Below, piece after piece: positions 39,805 to 48,336 of a stretch of 62,991 bases of DNA. Source of the stretch: Pseudomonadota bacterium (GTDB lineage Bacteria; Pseudomonadota; Alphaproteobacteria; Puniceispirillales; Marisalimonadaceae); assembly GCA_028382005.1 (NCBI GenBank), contig JAOESH010000009.1, forward strand, positions 1-62,991, read 5' to 3'. The notes beneath the pieces are model-generated. The model had not been told where the DNA came from, ran no database searches, and saw nothing but the letters and a program-made list of their open reading frames with translations. Within the stretch, counting starts at the first letter, position 1; every line of letters begins with the position of its first letter. The translations under genes were made by a program, and so were the position numbers.

Positions 39805-42026
39805 TTTGTACCTAATAGCTTAATTGAATTTTTATCGATTATATATCCTTTTTTACAATCAATGTATCCAAATTTTAATCTTGCACCTCCAAACTCTTGT
39901 TTTTTTTGAACTGCCTCAAAGCAATATTTAACTTTTTTGAATTGTGCAGTAATTACATTTGTTAAAGATAAATCTTTTGACGACAATCCAATTTCAGCAA
40001 TTTCCACAAGAAGTTTATTTATTTTCAACTCTGACTTTTCACCAATTGAAACACCTTTGTCTCCACAGTTACTTAGATTAACTATTTTAAATTTATATAA
40101 ACCACCACTTACGTCAACACAATCATTGCCAGCATTTGAAACTTCAATATGATCAATATTAACACTAGAAAAATCAATGTCCAAGGCATCGGAACCAGCG
40201 TCTTTAACATCAATTTTCTTTATATTACCCATTGAATTTACTATGTTAGCACCATCTTCACAATTAGCTTTATTCACACTAATTGATGTTCTATCAAACA
40301 AAGTATTATATAAATTTAAGCATCCTGTCATACCACTGAAATTGAAAACTTGATCTTTTTCCTGTGCATTTAAGTTTTTATTTTTAATGCCAAAGAAAGA
40401 AACGTTCCACCCACTTAAGTTTGCATTTTTTATCAGAACCCAATCTGAAGGATTTGTCTGGTAAAGAATAATTTTTTTGCTTAATCCATCTACAGAAACT
40501 TTCAAACCCTTTGAATGAACTATTTCTCCATCAAAGTTTTCAAAAAATTTTAATTCTTTTTCTAAATCTATATCATTATTTACTTCTGAAATATAAATTG
40601 TTCTCTTTTGATTGAGATTATTTTTAGACAATATTGCACCAATTTCATTTTGATTTAGGTTTATCTTATCTCCATCCAAAGACAGCCCAGAATAGTTTCC
40701 ATTTAGATTTCCTAACGATGATATTACTGTTTGTTTTAAACCAAGTGATTTTTGATTATTCAAGTAACTATTTATGTTTTGGGTAAATGAGGATGTCTTA
40801 AATTCAATGCTCTTGGATTTTTTTAACTTATCTAGTAATTTTGATATGTTATTTTTAGTATTAGAAATTGCAATTTTAAAAAAAAATTTGGCTTCTTCAT
40901 TATCTATTAAAACTCTATTTTGAAAATTAAGTAAAACTTTGTTTAAGCCAAATATTTTTTTTAAAGAGTTTTGATATGTATCTTTGAAACTTTTTGTAAA
41001 TGCATTTTGTAACAATTCATTGTCTACTTTAAAATGCCCAGAAAAATCTTTACTATCAAGATCTAATCTTAAATCACCATCATAGTAAATTGGTTCAAAT
41101 TGGTTAGTAAATGAGTTAAAATAAAACCTTCTGTTATGTGGTCGAAGGCCATGCGCGCCATTCATTGCCAAAAGAGTAATAAAATACTTCTGAAACATCA
41201 TACTATTTTCTCCGTTAGGAAAAATAATTAACTGTTTCCGTGAACTCATATTTTGAGAGTAATCAAGATACGCTCTTTGTATTTTTCTATACGAATAAAG
41301 AGATATATGTTGAGAACTTTTACCTTTTAAAAACCAATTTTTATTTATCATACGTGCAAGAGAAATTGGTTCTAATGAAAAGTTTTTGTAATTTTTAAAA
41401 GACCATAGTAAACTTTCATCACCTTCAAAAATAGGCCCTTCTCGCCTTTTATTCCTTTCCAACATTTCTTTACTAGCATGTTCTTGAAATAACATGACAC
41501 TTTCAACACCATTTACAATTGTTTTAACCTGAAACGTTTCTGGAGCAATAAAACCAAGTTTACGCATTAAAACAGTTCCAAGTATTTCGTGAAGATTATT
41601 TCTTGTTTCAGGAAGGAATAATTTAAATTTTATAGCATTTAATATATTTCCTTCTTTTAGCTTGACTAAAAGTGAGCGTAAAGGCTTTCCTCCAATTGTA
41701 AAATCAACATGATCTTTCCAATCTCCACTTTGTTTTACAATAGCTTCATAGACACATTTACCAAAACTGTATTTAATGGTAATGTTTGCTTTAAATTTTT
41801 TTTTAAGTTGTGGAGGAATATTTTTTGATTTTGATACAACAATTTTAGCAAAGTTTTTATTAAATTTTCCACTTTTAGGTATTTCAATATTAATAAAATT
41901 AATTTTATTTGGTATACTTAAATCATTAGAATATTTCCCAGAAACAAAATTACAATCAGCAGTCGCTATGCCTTTAAAAGAAAATATTAAATAAGTTACC
42001 AAAAAAAATAAAATCTTGTGCTTCAT
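39801..42026 (-). CDS. CotH-like secreted protein with C-terminal beta-helix
   Basis: The 741-residue protein has a signal peptide (KHKILFFLVTYLIFSF, then ATADC), a CotH-like region about 50-400 (IVKQSGDWKDHVDF, RSLLVKLKEGNILNAIKFKLFLPETRNNLHEILGT, ETFQVKTIVNGVESVMLFQEHASKEMLERN, and YYDGDLRLDLD, which resembles the metal-binding Asp motif of CotH kinases) and a C-terminal repeat region about 440-741 with the rungs of a right-handed beta-helix (DALDIDFSSVNIDHIEVSNAG, DCVDVSGG, GVSIGEKSEL). I start at 42026, one base after the DUF4956 stop; an upstream in-frame start would overlap that gene and put the signal peptide inside. It is probably exported to the periplasm or surface. Kinase activity is inferred, not shown. 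Confidence 0.72.
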   Translation of the reverse strand: MKHKILFFLVTYLIFSFKGIATADCNFVSGKYSNDLSIPNKINFINIEIPKSGKFNKNFAKIVVSKSKNIPPQLKKKFKANITIKYSFGKCVYEAIVKQSGDWKDHVDFTIGGKPLRSLLVKLKEGNILNAIKFKLFLPETRNNLHEILGTVLMRKLGFIAPETFQVKTIVNGVESVMLFQEHASKEMLERNKRREGPIFEGDESLLWSFKNYKNFSLEPISLARMINKNWFLKGKSSQHISLYSYRKIQRAYLDYSQNMSSRKQLIIFPNGENSMMFQKYFITLLAMNGAHGLRPHNRRFYFNSFTNQFEPIYYDGDLRLDLDSKDFSGHFKVDNELLQNAFTKSFKDTYQNSLKKIFGLNKVLLNFQNRVLIDNEEAKFFFKIAISNTKNNISKLLDKLKKSKSIEFKTSSFTQNINSYLNNQKSLGLKQTVISSLGNLNGNYSGLSLDGDKINLNQNEIGAILSKNNLNQKRTIYISEVNNDIDLEKELKFFENFDGEIVHSKGLKVSVDGLSKKIILYQTNPSDWVLIKNANLSGWNVSFFGIKNKNLNAQEKDQVFNFSGMTGCLNLYNTLFDRTSISVNKANCEDGANIVNSMGNIKKIDVKDAGSDALDIDFSSVNIDHIEVSNAGNDCVDVSGGLYKFKIVNLSNCGDKGVSIGEKSELKINKLLVEIAEIGLSSKDLSLTNVITAQFKKVKYCFEAVQKKQEFGGARLKFGYIDCKKGYIIDKNSIKLLGTK

Positions 42027-42027
42027 A

Positions 42028-42660
42028 CTATTTATTGAGCTGGTAGGAAATAATATTTTTGTCTCCTTTGAGTGTTTTCTCGATAAACAAAAGATCTTTG
42101 AAATCACTTGAAGTTAAAACATATTGAATATTTTTTCCTTCTACTCGTTTCATCGTTAAAAAATTACTTTCATCAAGTCGAGACACGTATATTAAAGAAG
42201 TTATATCGAGAGCACTTAATTGGTTGCCTTCTGAAAAAGATACTGAAAAAAAAGGTTTTTTTAAAAAATATAATGTTAAACATTGCATCAACATTAATAT
42301 TATGATTGCAAAGGCCACAGAACCTACTAACAAAAAAAGCCACTTTAAACTTACTGAAGCTGCAATACCCATAGTTATAGCTCCAAAATAAACTGATAAC
42401 TCTAAAGGAGAACGAACAGGATGCCTAAATCTAACTATAGAAAGAGCTCCTACCATTCCAAGTGAAAGAGCTATATTGCCTGAAATTACATTTGTAATAA
42501 TATATGTTAATAAAGGGAGCAAAACTAGAGTAGATGTGTGTGACGATGTTGTTATCCAACGTTGACCAATTGACTGCAAAACTATCCTCAAGGTAATTGA
42601 AATCAGAATCAAAAGGGAAACTGCAATTAATTTATCAATATGTTCAAGAAAATATATCAC
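42028..42660 (-). CDS. DUF4956 family inner-membrane protein
   Basis: The 210-residue protein has about four membrane segments in the first 135 residues, then a soluble C-terminal domain of about 75 residues. The family signature is clear: NIALSLGMVGALSIVRFRHPVRSPLELSVYFGAITMGIAA near residues 61-100. The family is of unknown function and, from general knowledge of genome neighbourhoods, often sits beside VTC-domain and CotH genes, as here. The GTG start has GGAG five bases upstream. It is the first gene of the DUF4956-CotH-VTC unit and is divergent from the membrane protein gene at 42916, with a 255-base very AT-rich gap that must hold both promoters. Confidence 0.85.
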   Translation of the reverse strand: MIYFLEHIDKLIAVSLLILISITLRIVLQSIGQRWITTSSHTSTLVLLPLLTYIITNVISGNIALSLGMVGALSIVRFRHPVRSPLELSVYFGAITMGIAASVSLKWLFLLVGSVAFAIIILMLMQCLTLYFLKKPFFSVSFSEGNQLSALDITSLIYVSRLDESNFLTMKRVEGKNIQYVLTSSDFKDLLFIEKTLKGDKNIISYQLNK

Positions 42661-42915
42661 TTTAGCTCCATCTAATATTCAGCAGTCTAATTTACCACAG
42701 TTTTTCATACCATTTCATTAGTATATGATAAATATTTAAATAATATTTTGTCAAATTTATCTTAAATATTTGTATATAAAAATACATTTAAATCGATGTT
42801 TTTATTTAGACAATTATTTATTATAAAAGTTATTAAAATTTTTATTTAAGTTTTTAAATATAATCATTTAATATGTATATGCTTTAAAAGTTATTGAAGA
42901 ATTTGGAGTGTTTTA

Positions 42916-44160
42916 ATGAAAGAAAAGTCACTTGGTTACTTAGCTATTTTCTTAGTAATTTTTCCTTTAATTTATAATATTTTACATTATTGGGAAATTA
43001 GTGCGCTCAATAGTTGGCAGGCATCAGAATGGTTGATATCTTATTCTGGAGGTTTTGTCAGGAGAGGTTTTGGTGGAGAAATTATTTTTTTAATTTCCAA
43101 TTTATTTTCAATTTCTCCTTCTATACCTATAGTAGTAATTTCATTTTTTTCATATTTGCTTTTAGTAGTTATTCTTATAAAAATCACGAGAAATATTATA
43201 CCTCTTTATATATTATTTTCTCCTATATTGCTTGGAATGCCTGTTTACAATAATTTTCTCATCAGAAAAGATATTTTGGGTGTTTTATTTCTGATAATAT
43301 CTTTATTGCTTATGAAAAGAAACTTAAATATATCAACTCTAATAATAATTAATATAATTTCTATATTGGCAATATTAAATCATGAAGCTTTTATCTTTTT
43401 TGGGCTACCTATTATAATGTTAACCTTTAACCTTCTTGAAAAACAAAAAATTTGGCATCCTTTTATTTTAATAAAATTATCGCCTACTCTTTTAGTGTGT
43501 ATTCTAGTAATTTTTTTTCATGGAAACCAAGATATTTCAATGAAAATTTTTCAAACATGGAACTCTTGGATTTATGATAAATTTTCATATTGTTGTATGC
43601 TAAAAAAAGATTATGCAATAGATGCTCTAGCCACTTCAATTCAAGGGCCCATGGGTCTATCAAAAAGTGTTCTGTATCATTGGGCTGGTTGGATTTTATA
43701 TGTACCTTTAGTTTGGTTAATCTCTTTATGTGTTTCTGCATTAATTTTAGGACAGTTAGCCCTTAATGATAATTCAATAAGATATACATTTTATATTTTA
43801 TTTTTAATACAAACAATTTTTGTATTTCCTTTGTTTGTTATAGGTTGGGATTTTGGTAGATGGATATTTTTTATTTTAATTTCTTCCATTTCTTGGGTTT
43901 CTATATTTCAAGATACTTTAACAAAACCTTATCAAACAACTAATTTCAATTTTCAAAAATTTACATTCACTATTCGAAGACGTAATAGAATTGCTATATT
44001 TCTGTTATTTTTTTCTATTCCTAGTTGTTGCTGGACTTTACAAAGTTATATAAAAAACACTCCTTTTTTTTCAAATTATAATATATTTTCAGAAGTGATA
44101 ACAGGGTATAATTTAAAAGAACAACATCAACTTTTAATTAAATTTTTAAAAAAATATTAA
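42916..44160 (+). CDS. Polytopic membrane protein, possible GT-C-like glycosyltransferase
   Basis: The 414-residue protein has around 10-11 membrane segments, spread over its whole length. After the first segment comes SEWLISYSGGFVRRGFGGEI near residues 36-55, a charged stretch that recalls a group of bacterial hypothetical membrane proteins in surface-polysaccharide loci; RKDILGVLF and ILNHEAFIFFGLP follow. Acidic and aromatic residues in the first outer loop would fit a GT-C enzyme or polymerase, but the class is not certain. The ATG has GGAG seven bases upstream. It reads away from the DUF4956-CotH-VTC unit and is the last gene of the element. Confidence 0.6.
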   Translation: MKEKSLGYLAIFLVIFPLIYNILHYWEISALNSWQASEWLISYSGGFVRRGFGGEIIFLISNLFSISPSIPIVVISFFSYLLLVVILIKITRNIIPLYILFSPILLGMPVYNNFLIRKDILGVLFLIISLLLMKRNLNISTLIIINIISILAILNHEAFIFFGLPIIMLTFNLLEKQKIWHPFILIKLSPTLLVCILVIFFHGNQDISMKIFQTWNSWIYDKFSYCCMLKKDYAIDALATSIQGPMGLSKSVLYHWAGWILYVPLVWLISLCVSALILGQLALNDNSIRYTFYILFLIQTIFVFPLFVIGWDFGRWIFFILISSISWVSIFQDTLTKPYQTTNFNFQKFTFTIRRRNRIAIFLLFFSIPSCCWTLQSYIKNTPFFSNYNIFSEVITGYNLKEQHQLLIKFLKKY

Positions 44161-44833
44161 TGGAAAAATGTAAAATTTATGTAAACATTTTGCTCTAGAA
44201 AGTTAATTATATTTGGCACAAGAGTTACATAACTATGTTAAAGAGAATGTAATCCAGCAATCGTCTGTCTCACAGACACTTGAGCTGCAAGGCAATAAAG
44301 ATAGAGTGCTTGTACAGTTTAACTAACACACCATTCCTAATCATTTAAGGTCTCTAAAGGGTCGTTAATACATAACCATATGTCATAGCTTCTGATTACA
44401 CTAAAAGCTCTCACCGGATACCGGATTGGATTTGAAATGGTTAACAGTTATTTGAGCACATCTGTGTAAGAGCACAACTATATATATCCTAGGTGACCGG
44501 CATGGCTCTCGCATGGGTAGGGTTATTTAAAATGTTACATATAAGTGTCTTTAACATCTAAATATTATTATCATTTACGTAAGGATATTCTATTACGGGA
44601 ACATTTTTAGTGGGGCAGACCAACCGGTAGACCATTATGTGCCTGTTGACACAGATTCAGTAATACATAATATGAGGATAGAGCTTGTATACAACTACAA
44701 GTGGTGTATATAAGATGAACTTAACTTCTCGCTACCCGTTCCAAGGATTGGGCATCCATCCATAATAATTCAATAGTCCTTATGTTATTTTTATAGAAAA
44801 ATCAAAATAAAAAATTAAAAGGGCTATGAAAAT
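44161..44833. other. Gene-free stretch at the right end of the integrated element
   Basis: About 670 bases with no convincing gene. It is visibly less AT-rich than its surroundings and dense in stops on the strands I read. Items seen: a short open frame at 44213-44326 (37 codons, TTG start, starts MAQELHNY), near-tandem CCGGATA/CCGGATT around 44418, and the att-like sequence at 44726. It could be decayed phage DNA, recombinase arm sites or an unknown RNA; nothing decides. Confidence 0.5.
44726..44744 (+). repeat. attR-like copy of the tRNA-Gly 3' end
   Basis: TTCTCGCTACCCGTTCCAA, identical to 38221-38239 except T for C at position 14. It is not part of a tRNA here: no matching 5' half lies upstream. 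Confidence 0.78.
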
Positions 44834-45715
44834 CTATAATTGCTTTACTGCTTTATTACTTTGCAAATATAATGTTAATGACACACTCAAAATTATTATT
44901 AAACCTCCAGTAATAGTATATAATGAAGGTGTATTATCATACCAAATAAAATCAAGTACTATTGATATCGGAGGAATTAAATAAAGAAATAATGATGCTT
45001 TATTTGCTCCATAATGACCAACTGTATATGTCCACGTTAAATAACCAATCATTGTTGGAAATAACGCTAACCAAAGAAAAGCTACTCTAACTTCATTACT
45101 CGATTTTATTACAAAATCAAACGTTTCAGGAAACCAAATAAGCATAGGTATTGTTCCAAATAGTATTGTGTAGGCCGTTGACGTTAATGCACCGTATATT
45201 GAAACTAATGGTTTTAATATATGAAAGTAAGTTGCAGTTAATATTGCTGCGAAAAGAATTAAAGTTGCTCCACTTCCTAATTCCAATCCCCCCTCTTGAT
45301 CAATTGAAATTATACTAACGCCTATTAAACAAAAGGTAACACCTAACCAATGAACTATCGTTACTTTTTGTTTTAAAATAAAAAACCCAATTAAAGCTGT
45401 AAATAATGGGTTACAATTCACTATAAAGCTACTAGCACCAGCCGAAACATTTTGTTGTCCATAGTTTAAAAAAATATTATATAAAAATATTCCTATAAAT
45501 CCTGCTATCGAAAAACGAAATGCATGGTTTATACTTAATTTATTTTTATAGCTATAAACACACCATAATAAAGAAAAAAATGCAGCCAGAGAAAACCTCC
45601 CAGCCCCCAATACTAGAGGAGAAGATGTTTCTAACAAAAATGACATAACTGGGAAAGAAGAACCCCAGAAAAAAACTGTCGATAAAACCGCTAAGATAGG
45701 TAAAATATTAAGCAT
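44834..45715 (-). CDS. EamA/DMT-family transporter
   Basis: The 293-residue protein has ten membrane segments in two EamA repeats (first about 5-135, second about 150-285). FFWGSSFPVMSFLL at the start and SFIVNCNPLFTALIGFFILKQK are usual family features. Members export amino acids, drugs or other metabolites. It lies 27 bases after the solute-binding gene on the same strand, so the two may work on related compounds. It is the first ordinary gene beyond the integrated element. Confidence 0.85.
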   Translation of the reverse strand: MLNILPILAVLSTVFFWGSSFPVMSFLLETSSPLVLGAGRFSLAAFFSLLWCVYSYKNKLSINHAFRFSIAGFIGIFLYNIFLNYGQQNVSAGASSFIVNCNPLFTALIGFFILKQKVTIVHWLGVTFCLIGVSIISIDQEGGLELGSGATLILFAAILTATYFHILKPLVSIYGALTSTAYTILFGTIPMLIWFPETFDFVIKSSNEVRVAFLWLALFPTMIGYLTWTYTVGHYGANKASLFLYLIPPISIVLDFIWYDNTPSLYTITGGLIIILSVSLTLYLQSNKAVKQL

Positions 45716-45742
45716 GAATTTCCTGATTTATCCATTAACTAA

Positions 45743-46465
45743 TTATTTAGGTACAGATAATTTTCCAAGAACCTCATATTTTAGTAAAAGTTTTTTTACA
45801 AACCCATTTTCAATACTATTTTTTATAAAGTTATTTATATAAGTTTCAGCTTCTACATTTCCTGGCTTACTTCCAATACATTGGTTAATAAAAGTAAAAG
45901 CCTCAGGTAAAATATTACAATTTTCTGTCTTTTTTAAGTCATCAACTAATTTTGGTCTTAACCCGGCTAGTACTTCATACTTATTATCTTCAAAAATTGT
46001 AAAAGATTCATTTATCGACTTCGCTCTTTTTAAAACGGCATTTTTTATATTTGAAGTTAACCAAAGATCGTAAGCACTTCTTTCAGCAACAGCTATTCTA
46101 ATTCCTTCTTTATCAACATCTTTTATTGAATTAATATTTAAACTGTTTCTAACCATATAAGTTGATTCAATTAAAACATAAGGCGAACTAAATGTTATAG
46201 ATTTAGCTCTTTCAGGTTCATTAGCTATATTTCCTATATCCCAAACATCTTCTGAAATAGCATCTGCTAATTCGCCAGGTCTATTAAATGGAATTAACTC
46301 AAGATCAACACCTAATTCATTTGCCAAGGCTTTTGCCATATCTGGAGAGACACCTTGTGGATCACCATTAGCCTCTTTACCTGTAACTAACAAAAAATTA
46401 CTTAAATTTATAGCTGCCCTTAAACGTCCTTTAGGTGCAAGTTGTTTTAAAACTAAATCAGACAC
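45743..46465 (-). CDS. Family-3 solute-binding-domain protein without signal peptide
   Basis: The 240-residue protein is a full SBP_bac_3 fold: GRLRAAINLSNFLL, GVSPDMAKALANELGVDLELI, VWDIGNIANEPERAKSITFSSPYVLIE and IRIAVAERSAYDLW. Unlike normal periplasmic amino-acid-binding proteins there is no signal peptide: residue 1 is followed at once by DLVLKQLAPKG, and no in-frame start is found upstream. The GTG start has AAGGA six bases before it, which supports this N-terminus. Leaderless relatives occur in other alphaproteobacteria. It could be a cytosolic sensor or enzyme-like protein; no ABC permease is nearby. Confidence 0.8.
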   Translation of the reverse strand: MSDLVLKQLAPKGRLRAAINLSNFLLVTGKEANGDPQGVSPDMAKALANELGVDLELIPFNRPGELADAISEDVWDIGNIANEPERAKSITFSSPYVLIESTYMVRNSLNINSIKDVDKEGIRIAVAERSAYDLWLTSNIKNAVLKRAKSINESFTIFEDNKYEVLAGLRPKLVDDLKKTENCNILPEAFTFINQCIGSKPGNVEAETYINNFIKNSIENGFVKKLLLKYEVLGKLSVPK

Positions 46466-46673
46466 TTTTAATCCTTCATAAACTAATAAATAATTAATTA
46501 ACTTAACATAGTAGTCGCTAAAGTTAATAAGTTTTAAATTTATTTACTGTTTATTCTCATATTTTCATGATTAATATTTAGGCATATTTTATAAATTAAT
46601 ATTGTAATATATAATTTTTTGGATTTTTCTATAAATTCATTTAAGTTCAAACTAGTTAAGTTGGGGATTTAAT

Positions 46674-47981
46674 ATGTATTCATATAAAAAAAGAAATTTG
46701 TCGTTATTTTTGAAAAACATTTTTCTAATAATTCTTTTTAGTTTTTTTTCTTTTCCAGCATTTGCTGAAGTTAATAATGGTGATACTGCATGGATACTTA
46801 CTTCCACTGCTCTCGTTCTATTCATGACACTTCCTGGCTTAGCTCTTTTTTATGCAGGTCTTGTGAATTCTAAAAATGTTGTATCTGTTTTAATGCAACA
46901 TTTTGCAGTAGCTTGTGTAGTATCTGTAATTTGGGTTATATTAGGATATAGTTTAGCATTTTCATCTGGAAATGCATGGATAGGTGATCTAAGTAATTTA
47001 TTTATGAAGTCCATAGACATTAATAGCACTTCAGGAACTATTCCTGAAAGTCTTTTTGCTACATTTCAAATGACATTTGCTATTATTACCCCTGCTCTAA
47101 TTATTGGTGCTTTTGTGGAGAGAATTAAATTTTCCGCAATGCTGATTTTTATAAGTTTATGGGTAATAATTGTCTACGTTCCCGTAACCCATTGGGTCTG
47201 GGGAGGAGGGATATTATCTTCATGGGGTACAATGGATTTTGCAGGTGGAATTGTTGTTCATGCTACAGCTGGAACCGCAGCATTAGTAACAGCTTTAACT
47301 CTTGGTAAAAGAAGAGGCTTCCCTAAATCTTTAACACCACCGCATAGCCCTATACTCACAATGATTGGTGCTGCAATGCTTTGGATAGGATGGTTTGGTT
47401 TTAATGCTGGATCTGCTTTAGGTGCAAACAGTAGTGCAGGAATGGCTATGTTGGTCACTCATATTTCAGCATCTACATCTGCTTTAGTATGGATGTTTAT
47501 AGAATGGAAAAGATTTGGAAAACCTTCTTTGATTGGTATAGTGACTGGTATGGTTGCAGGTTTGGCTACCGTTACACCTGCATCTGGTTACATTGGGATA
47601 CCAGGTGGATTAATTTTAGGTTTAAGCGGAGGTCTATTATGTTACTTAGCAGTAGACTACATAAGAGGTAAACTTCAAATCGATGACAGCTTAGATGTTT
47701 TTGCTGTACATGGTGTGGGAGGTATTTTAGGTACACTTTTGGTTGCATTTCTTGCTACATCAACTTTCTCTGGATTAGGCCTTCCTGAAGGTCAAAGCGC
47801 AATTGCCCAATTTATCGTTCAATTTAAAGCTGTTGTCTTGACAGTCATATGGACATCTGTTTTTACATATTTAATTTTAAAAGCAACATCTTTGATTGTT
47901 CCACTCAGAGTTGATGAACAAGAAGAAATAGAAGGTTTAGACTTGCGATCTCACGGCGAAAAAGGGTATCATTCAGATTAA
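46674..47981 (+). CDS. amtB: Ammonium transporter
   Basis: The 435-residue channel starts with a cleavable-looking signal (FLIILFSFFSFPAFA) then eleven membrane segments. The twin-His pore is visible: IVVHATAGTAA and FAVHGVGGILGT; the gate and recruitment residues lie in TPALIIGAFVERIKFSA and WVWGGGILS. It moves ammonium into the cell and is blocked by GlnK. It is followed by glnK after 11 bases, an operon seen across bacteria. Confidence 0.96.
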   Translation: MYSYKKRNLSLFLKNIFLIILFSFFSFPAFAEVNNGDTAWILTSTALVLFMTLPGLALFYAGLVNSKNVVSVLMQHFAVACVVSVIWVILGYSLAFSSGNAWIGDLSNLFMKSIDINSTSGTIPESLFATFQMTFAIITPALIIGAFVERIKFSAMLIFISLWVIIVYVPVTHWVWGGGILSSWGTMDFAGGIVVHATAGTAALVTALTLGKRRGFPKSLTPPHSPILTMIGAAMLWIGWFGFNAGSALGANSSAGMAMLVTHISASTSALVWMFIEWKRFGKPSLIGIVTGMVAGLATVTPASGYIGIPGGLILGLSGGLLCYLAVDYIRGKLQIDDSLDVFAVHGVGGILGTLLVAFLATSTFSGLGLPEGQSAIAQFIVQFKAVVLTVIWTSVFTYLILKATSLIVPLRVDEQEEIEGLDLRSHGEKGYHSD

Positions 47982-47992
47982 GGAATTTTATA

Positions 47993-48331
47993 ATGAAATA
48001 TTTTATTGCTATCATAAAACCGTTTAAACTAGACGATGTGAGAAATGCATTAACTGAAATTGGAGTTGAAGGTTTAACTGCATCAGAAGTTCGTGGTTTT
48101 GGGCGTCAACGAGGACAGACAGAAATATATAGAGGTGCAGAATATAGTGTATCATTTGTACCTAAACTGAAAATAGAAATTGCTGTTCCAGATGATATGG
48201 AAACAGCAGTTCATGAGGCTCTTTTACAAAACGCCTTAACTGGGCAAATTGGTGATGGAAAAATTTTTGTTTTAGATCTTCATAGCGCCACAAGAATAAG
48301 AACTGGTGAAACAGAGAATAACGCTTTATAG
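47993..48331 (+). CDS. glnK: Nitrogen regulatory protein P-II (GlnK)
   Basis: A 112-residue PII paralogue with uridylylation Tyr51 in YRGAEYSVSF and B-loop [11 protein letters not shown]. Placement after amtB marks it as the GlnK type that plugs the ammonium channel when nitrogen is high. It differs from the glnB product at many positions but shares length and motifs. Confidence 0.95.
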   Translation: MKYFIAIIKPFKLDDVRNALTEIGVEGLTASEVRGFGRQRGQTEIYRGAEYSVSFVPKLKIEIAVPDDMETAVHEALLQNALTGQIGDGKIFVLDLHSATRIRTGETENNAL

Positions 48332-48336
48332 ACCTA

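Larger units (their letters stand above)
38221..44744. mobile_element. Integrated element (about 6.5 kb) at tRNA-Gly, decayed integrase
   Basis: The segment is bounded on the left by the 3' end of tRNA-Gly and on the right by a 19-base near-exact copy of that end. Next to the tRNA lies a tyrosine recombinase gene pointing inward, the standard layout for tRNA-integrated islands. Cargo: VTC-domain protein, CotH-like protein, DUF4956 membrane protein, a polytopic membrane protein and a gene-free right end. No phage structural, replication or conjugation gene is seen. The recombinase is broken, so the element is probably fixed. Genes on either side (hemH; EamA transporter) are ordinary chromosomal genes. 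Confidence 0.8.

Noticed and set aside
42027-42107. Longer start for the CotH-like protein
   Set aside because: It would overlap the DUF4956 gene by 80 bases and place the signal peptide 27 residues inside the protein.
44213-44326. 37-codon open frame in the right end of the island
   Set aside because: Too short, with only a TTG start and no family match. It could be chance in a stretch with fewer A/T bases.
44700-44760. Second tRNA-Gly gene near the EamA transporter
   Set aside because: Only the last 19 bases of the tRNA match; there is no D arm or anticodon arm upstream, so it is an att copy.
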